Made by a program: the position numbers and the translations under genes
Assembly: GCA_005888465.1 (NCBI GenBank)
Contig: VAYJ01000119.1
Coordinates: 1-8,391, forward strand
DNA from: Actinomycetota bacterium
Lineage (GTDB): Bacteria > Actinomycetota > UBA4738
Reading direction: 5' to 3'
DNA: 8,391 bases
Notes under the pieces: model-generated
Seen by the model: the letters and a program-made list of their open reading frames with translations, nothing else
Databases searched by the model: none
What the model was told of the DNA's origin: nothing
In this document: positions 6,767-8,391 of the stretch, piece by piece
Numbering within the stretch: position 1 is the stretch's first letter
Layout of the letters: each line of letters begins with the position of its first letter

Positions 6767-7261
6767 TCAGCTCGTTCGGCTCCGAAGCTCCAGCAGGTAT
6801 TCCTCGAGCCGGTCCATCGACTCCGCAGCGCCCGACTCCATGCCAGAGTTGATCATGCCGTCGCGGTCCTCGATCGAGTCGAAGAGCAGCGTGCTCGTGA
6901 GCGTGGTCTTCCCGTCGTGCTCCTCGAACGTGAGGGTCTGGACCGAGATGTGGCCAGGCTCGCCCTCGTACTCGAACGTCCAGGTGATGTGCTCCGGGCG
7001 CACGATGTCGCGGAACTCGCCCCGGAACCCGAACTCCTGGCCTTCGCCGCGGTGGACGATCCGCCATGCCCCGCCCGGCCGGAAGTCCATCTCGCAGCTC
7101 GCGATCTCGTAGCGTCGCGGGCCCCACCAGTGCGACATGTGCTCGCACGAGGTGTGGGCCTCAAACACGAGGTCGCGCGGCGCGTCCAGGATGCGGGTCA
7201 TCACGATCTCGCGATCCGTGGGCGTGGTGACGGTGAGCTGCTTGCTACCGCTTGCGGCCAT
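6767..7261 (-). CDS. SRPBCC / AHSA1-type START-like domain protein
   Basis: The 164-residue protein is a bacterial AHSA1-like (SRPBCC superfamily) hydrophobic-pocket protein. Visible family marks are REIVMTRILDAPRDLVFEA (17-35), HWWGPRRY (44-51), DFRPGGAWRIVHRG (59-72), a WTFEYEGEPG strand, TLTSTLLFDS and the C-terminal GMESGAAESMDRLEEYLLEL. The bacterial proteins are presumed to bind small lipophilic molecules; the name comes from a eukaryotic Hsp90 co-chaperone and does not imply that role here. The frame is open further upstream to 7318, but the ATG at 7261 is chosen because AAAGGAG (7275-7269) sits 7 bases before it and the family homology begins there. It overlaps the end of the ArsR gene by 17 bases, so translation is probably coupled. 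ArsR-AHSA1 pairs are common in actinobacteria and relatives. Confidence 0.88.
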   Translation of the reverse strand: MAASGSKQLTVTTPTDREIVMTRILDAPRDLVFEAHTSCEHMSHWWGPRRYEIASCEMDFRPGGAWRIVHRGEGQEFGFRGEFRDIVRPEHITWTFEYEGEPGHISVQTLTFEEHDGKTTLTSTLLFDSIEDRDGMINSGMESGAAESMDRLEEYLLELRSRTS

Positions 7262-7607
7262 CTCCGTGCTCCTTTCCTCGGTCCTGGAGCTCCTCCAGGT
7301 ACTCCTCGAGTCGGTCATAGCTCTCTTCCCAGAAACGGCGGTACGGCTCCATCCAGTCGGCGACCTCCTTGAGCGGCCCCGCCTCGAGGCGGGCCGGGCG
7401 CCACTGACGCTCCCGGCCTCGGGCGATCAATCCGGCGCGCTCGAGGACCTTGAGGTGCTTGGAAACGGCCGGCAGGCTCATCGCGAACGGCTCGGCCAGG
7501 TCGGTGACCGAAGCCTGCCCTCCGGCGAGACGCGCCAGGATCGCCCGGCGCGTCGGATCCGCGAGCGCCGCGAACGTCCGATCGAGCTGCTCCGCTGCCA
7601 CCGCCAT
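7245..7607 (-). CDS. ArsR/SmtB-family winged-helix repressor (non-metal type)
   Basis: The 120-residue DNA-binding protein has a winged helix at about residues 11-75. Motifs are ALADPTRRAILARLAGG (14-30), SVTDLAEPFAMS (33-44), the recognition helix SLPAVSKHLKVLERAGLI (44-61) and the wing RGRERQWRPARLE. The protein has no cysteine, so the classic ELCVCDL metal site is absent; with the EPYRRFWEESYDRLEEYLEEL C-terminal helix this fits the SRPBCC-linked ArsR branch. It most likely binds as a dimer at its own promoter and represses the operon until an unknown signal appears. The ATG at 7607 has GGAGG at 7618-7614 with a 6-base spacer. A well-formed promoter and an inverted repeat lie just upstream. 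Confidence 0.9.
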   Translation of the reverse strand: MAVAAEQLDRTFAALADPTRRAILARLAGGQASVTDLAEPFAMSLPAVSKHLKVLERAGLIARGRERQWRPARLEAGPLKEVADWMEPYRRFWEESYDRLEEYLEELQDRGKEHGDGRKR

Positions 7608-7618
7608 TGAACCCCTCC

Positions 7619-7628
7619 GTTAAATAAC
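7619..7628. promoter_or_regulatory. Small palindrome GTTAAATAAC downstream of the ArsR promoter
   Basis: Arms GTTA and TAAC flank two bases. It lies at or just after the predicted transcription start and abuts the ribosome binding site of the ArsR gene, a usual place for an autoregulatory operator. It is AT-rich within very GC-rich DNA. The arms are short, so chance is possible. Confidence 0.25.
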
Positions 7629-7636
7629 CTGCCGGT

Positions 7637-7665
7637 AAACTACCCCCTCGCTCGCCCCGTGTCAA
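7637..7665 (-). promoter_or_regulatory. Sigma70-like promoter of the ArsR-SRPBCC operon
   Basis: Reading the minus strand, a perfect TTGACA -35 (7665-7660) is separated by 17 bases from TAGTTT (7642-7637) as -10. Transcription would begin around 7630, giving a short leader of about 23 bases before the ATG. The -35 box lies inside a perfect inverted repeat, so a bound regulator would block it. Confidence 0.6.
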
Positions 7666-7679
7666 ATCCAGGTGACACG
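7658..7679. promoter_or_regulatory. Candidate operator: inverted repeat CGTGTCA-N8-TGACACG
   Basis: Two perfect 7-bp arms with an 8-bp centre give a 22-bp dyad in the divergent region. The left arm covers the -35 box of the ArsR gene promoter; the right arm could include a weak GTGACA -35 for the divergent secreted-protein gene. Size and symmetry suit a winged-helix dimer. Which protein binds is not known; the ArsR gene product is the nearest candidate. Confidence 0.5.
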
Positions 7680-7734
7680 AATCGGGCGCGTCCAGCGATA
7701 CATCAGGCGGGACAACAGGTCAGGAGGGGGAAGC

Positions 7735-8229
7735 ATGCGTGACGGAAAGGGTCGACGGGCATTCGCCGTGATCGTGGCGGCTCTGGTGGTGCTCGGCGTG
7801 GCGACTGCCGCGAGCGCGCACGGCCACTTCTTCGGCGGATCGGCCCCGACCTCGGCGCACGAGTCGAGCGGCGGACCCGGTTCGGGCGACCATGAGTCGC
7901 AGGCGCCGGACCCCGAGCCGATGGAATCGGAGTCGCCGGAGCCGCGCGAATCTCCCAGCCCCGAGCCGAGCGAGCACGAGTGCGACGGCCAGGACGATCA
8001 GGGCGAGAACGAGCAAGGAGACGACCAAGGCCAGGACGAGTCCGACGCAAGCGGACAGCAGTGCAACCAGTCGGAATCCGACTCGAACGATCAGGGCGAG
8101 AACGACCAGGGCCAGCACGAGTCCGAGGGGAGCGACAACGAGCAGGGATCGCATGGCGACTCCCGGGGCCATGACAGCCAGGGCGATCAGGGCTCCGGCG
8201 GGTCCGGCGACTCCCAGGGCGGCGACTGA
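7735..8229 (+). CDS. Secreted acidic low-complexity repetitive protein, function unknown
   Basis: I do not recognise a family. The 164-residue product starts with a signal peptide: positive RDGKGRR (2-8), a hydrophobic core FAVIVAALVVLGVATA (10-25) and an AASA/HG cleavage site after residue 28. The mature part is almost entirely Asp, Glu, Gln, Gly, Ser, Asn and His. A Pro-Glu-Ser stretch (about 58-80, PEP and SPSPEPSE) leads to two imperfect copies of a DQGEN-(D/E)QG-QxES module (88-103 and 119-130), then a Gly/Ser/Gln tail. Only two cysteines are present (83 and 110), flanking the first copy. It should be disordered, very acidic and exported; a cation-binding or cell-surface role is possible but unproven. 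The ATG at 7735 is preferred because AGGAGG (7722-7727) precedes it with a 7-base spacer and the signal peptide begins there. It is divergent from the ArsR gene. Confidence 0.75.
   Translation: MRDGKGRRAFAVIVAALVVLGVATAASAHGHFFGGSAPTSAHESSGGPGSGDHESQAPDPEPMESESPEPRESPSPEPSEHECDGQDDQGENEQGDDQGQDESDASGQQCNQSESDSNDQGENDQGQHESEGSDNEQGSHGDSRGHDSQGDQGSGGSGDSQGGD
7996..8128 (+). repeat. Imperfect direct repeat inside the secreted-protein gene
   Basis: The 15-mer GATCAGGGCGAGAAC occurs at 7996-8010 and again, identical, at 8089-8103. Each copy is followed by related Gln/Gly codons and CACGAGTCC or GACGAGTCC. A shorter GATCAGGGC recurs at 8185. This suggests growth of the gene by repeat duplication. 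Confidence 0.6.
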
Positions 8230-8259
8230 CCGCAACCCGCGCGTCTCGGCCACGCGTGT

Positions 8260-8290
8260 GAAGGAGGGGCGCCATCGGCGCCCCTCCTTC
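8260..8290 (+). terminator. Near-perfect hairpin after the secreted-protein gene, probable terminator
   Basis: AAGGAGGGGCGCC (8261-8273) is perfectly complementary to 8277-8289 across an ATC loop, and the outer G/C pair (8260/8290) extends it to 14 bp. It starts 31 bases after the TGA stop. The downstream side (CTTCGTGTCT) has only a poor T-run, so this may be an I-shaped, U-poor terminator, as seen in high-GC bacteria, or a transcript-stabilising stem. Confidence 0.6.
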
Positions 8291-8295
8291 GTGTC

Positions 8296-8301
8296 TATCA
8301 T
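8296..8301 (+). promoter_or_regulatory. Possible -10 box (TATCAT) for the last gene
   Basis: TATCAT matches five of six consensus -10 bases and lies 40 bases before the VOC start codon, just after the hairpin. No good -35 is visible at the proper spacing, where the hairpin stem lies instead. Confidence 0.25.
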
Positions 8302-8341
8302 GCCGCGCGACACCACCCCCGGACGAGCGAGGAGGATGCGC

Positions 8342-8391
8342 ATGCTCGGTGCCACGATGGTCGTGACGACCGTCCCGGTCAGTGATCTGGA
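8342..8391 (+). CDS. VOC-family protein, N-terminus only (cut by window end)
   Basis: Sixteen complete codons encode MLGATMVVTTVPVSDL, the first strand and the PVSD turn that open VOC-fold proteins; the same PVSD motif occurs in both VOC proteins at 5896-6683. The start at 8342 is preferred over an in-frame ATG at 8336 because AGGAGG (8330-8335) is 6 bases upstream of 8342 and directly abuts the earlier ATG. It follows the hairpin and so is likely a separate transcript. Nothing can be said about its active site from so short a piece. Confidence 0.65.
   Translation, partial: MLGATMVVTTVPVSDL

Noticed and set aside
7672..7702. Promoter GTGACA ... GATACA for the secreted-protein gene
   Set aside because: The spacing of 19 bases and only three matches in the -10 make it too weak to list as a feature.
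7996..8128. CRISPR-like or mobile repeat array
   Set aside because: The repeats are in frame, imperfect and few, and are explained by low-complexity coding sequence.

Overview
The window is very GC-rich, with strong G/C bias at third codon positions (hence long shadow reading frames in most phases), frequent GTG starts and AGGAGG-type ribosome binding sites. With its multi-GAF SpoIIE-type phosphatase, ArsR-SRPBCC pair, several VOC genes and a Pro/Glu/Ser-rich secreted protein, this points to a high-GC free-living bacterium, most likely an actinomycete relative or a high-GC Chloroflexota. There is no rRNA, tRNA, CRISPR array or transposase, and no gene-free stretch longer than about 130 bases.

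Layout. (1) 1-2485, plus strand: the 3' part of a membrane-anchored GAF-GAF-GAF-SpoIIE serine phosphatase gene, cut at its 5' end by the window edge. Its reading frame breaks twice (near 1320 and near 1870). At each break a conserved stretch of about 10-15 residues is missing, so it is either a pseudogene or misassembled there. (2) 2418-7607, minus strand: a run of six genes read from right to left: an ArsR-type repressor, an SRPBCC/AHSA1 protein (17-base overlap), two VOC-fold proteins (8-base gap), a 963-residue membrane patatin-like lipase and a SnoaL-like protein. The last gene runs 68 bases into the 3' end of the phosphatase gene from the opposite strand. (3) 7608-7734: a divergent promoter region with a sigma70-like promoter for the ArsR gene and a perfect 7-bp inverted repeat over its -35 box. 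(4) 7735-8229, plus strand: a small secreted, acidic, Gln/Gly/Ser-rich repetitive protein, followed by a near-perfect hairpin. (5) 8342-end, plus strand: the first codons of a third VOC-family gene.

How the genes may work together. The ArsR protein lacks visible metal-binding cysteines and probably senses a non-metal signal, controlling itself and the SRPBCC partner. A second promoter-like sequence just before the lipase gene carries the same 12-base block (TTTGACACGGGG) that forms the -35 region of the ArsR promoter, so the lipase-SnoaL half may share regulation with the ArsR half. The cluster therefore joins one membrane-embedded lipid hydrolase with four small proteins of ligand-pocket folds (SRPBCC, two VOC, SnoaL). 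That they form one pathway is inference. The most notable points are the lipase whose catalytic Ser and Asp are separated by a multi-helix membrane insert, the shared 12-base promoter element, and the twice-broken phosphatase gene.
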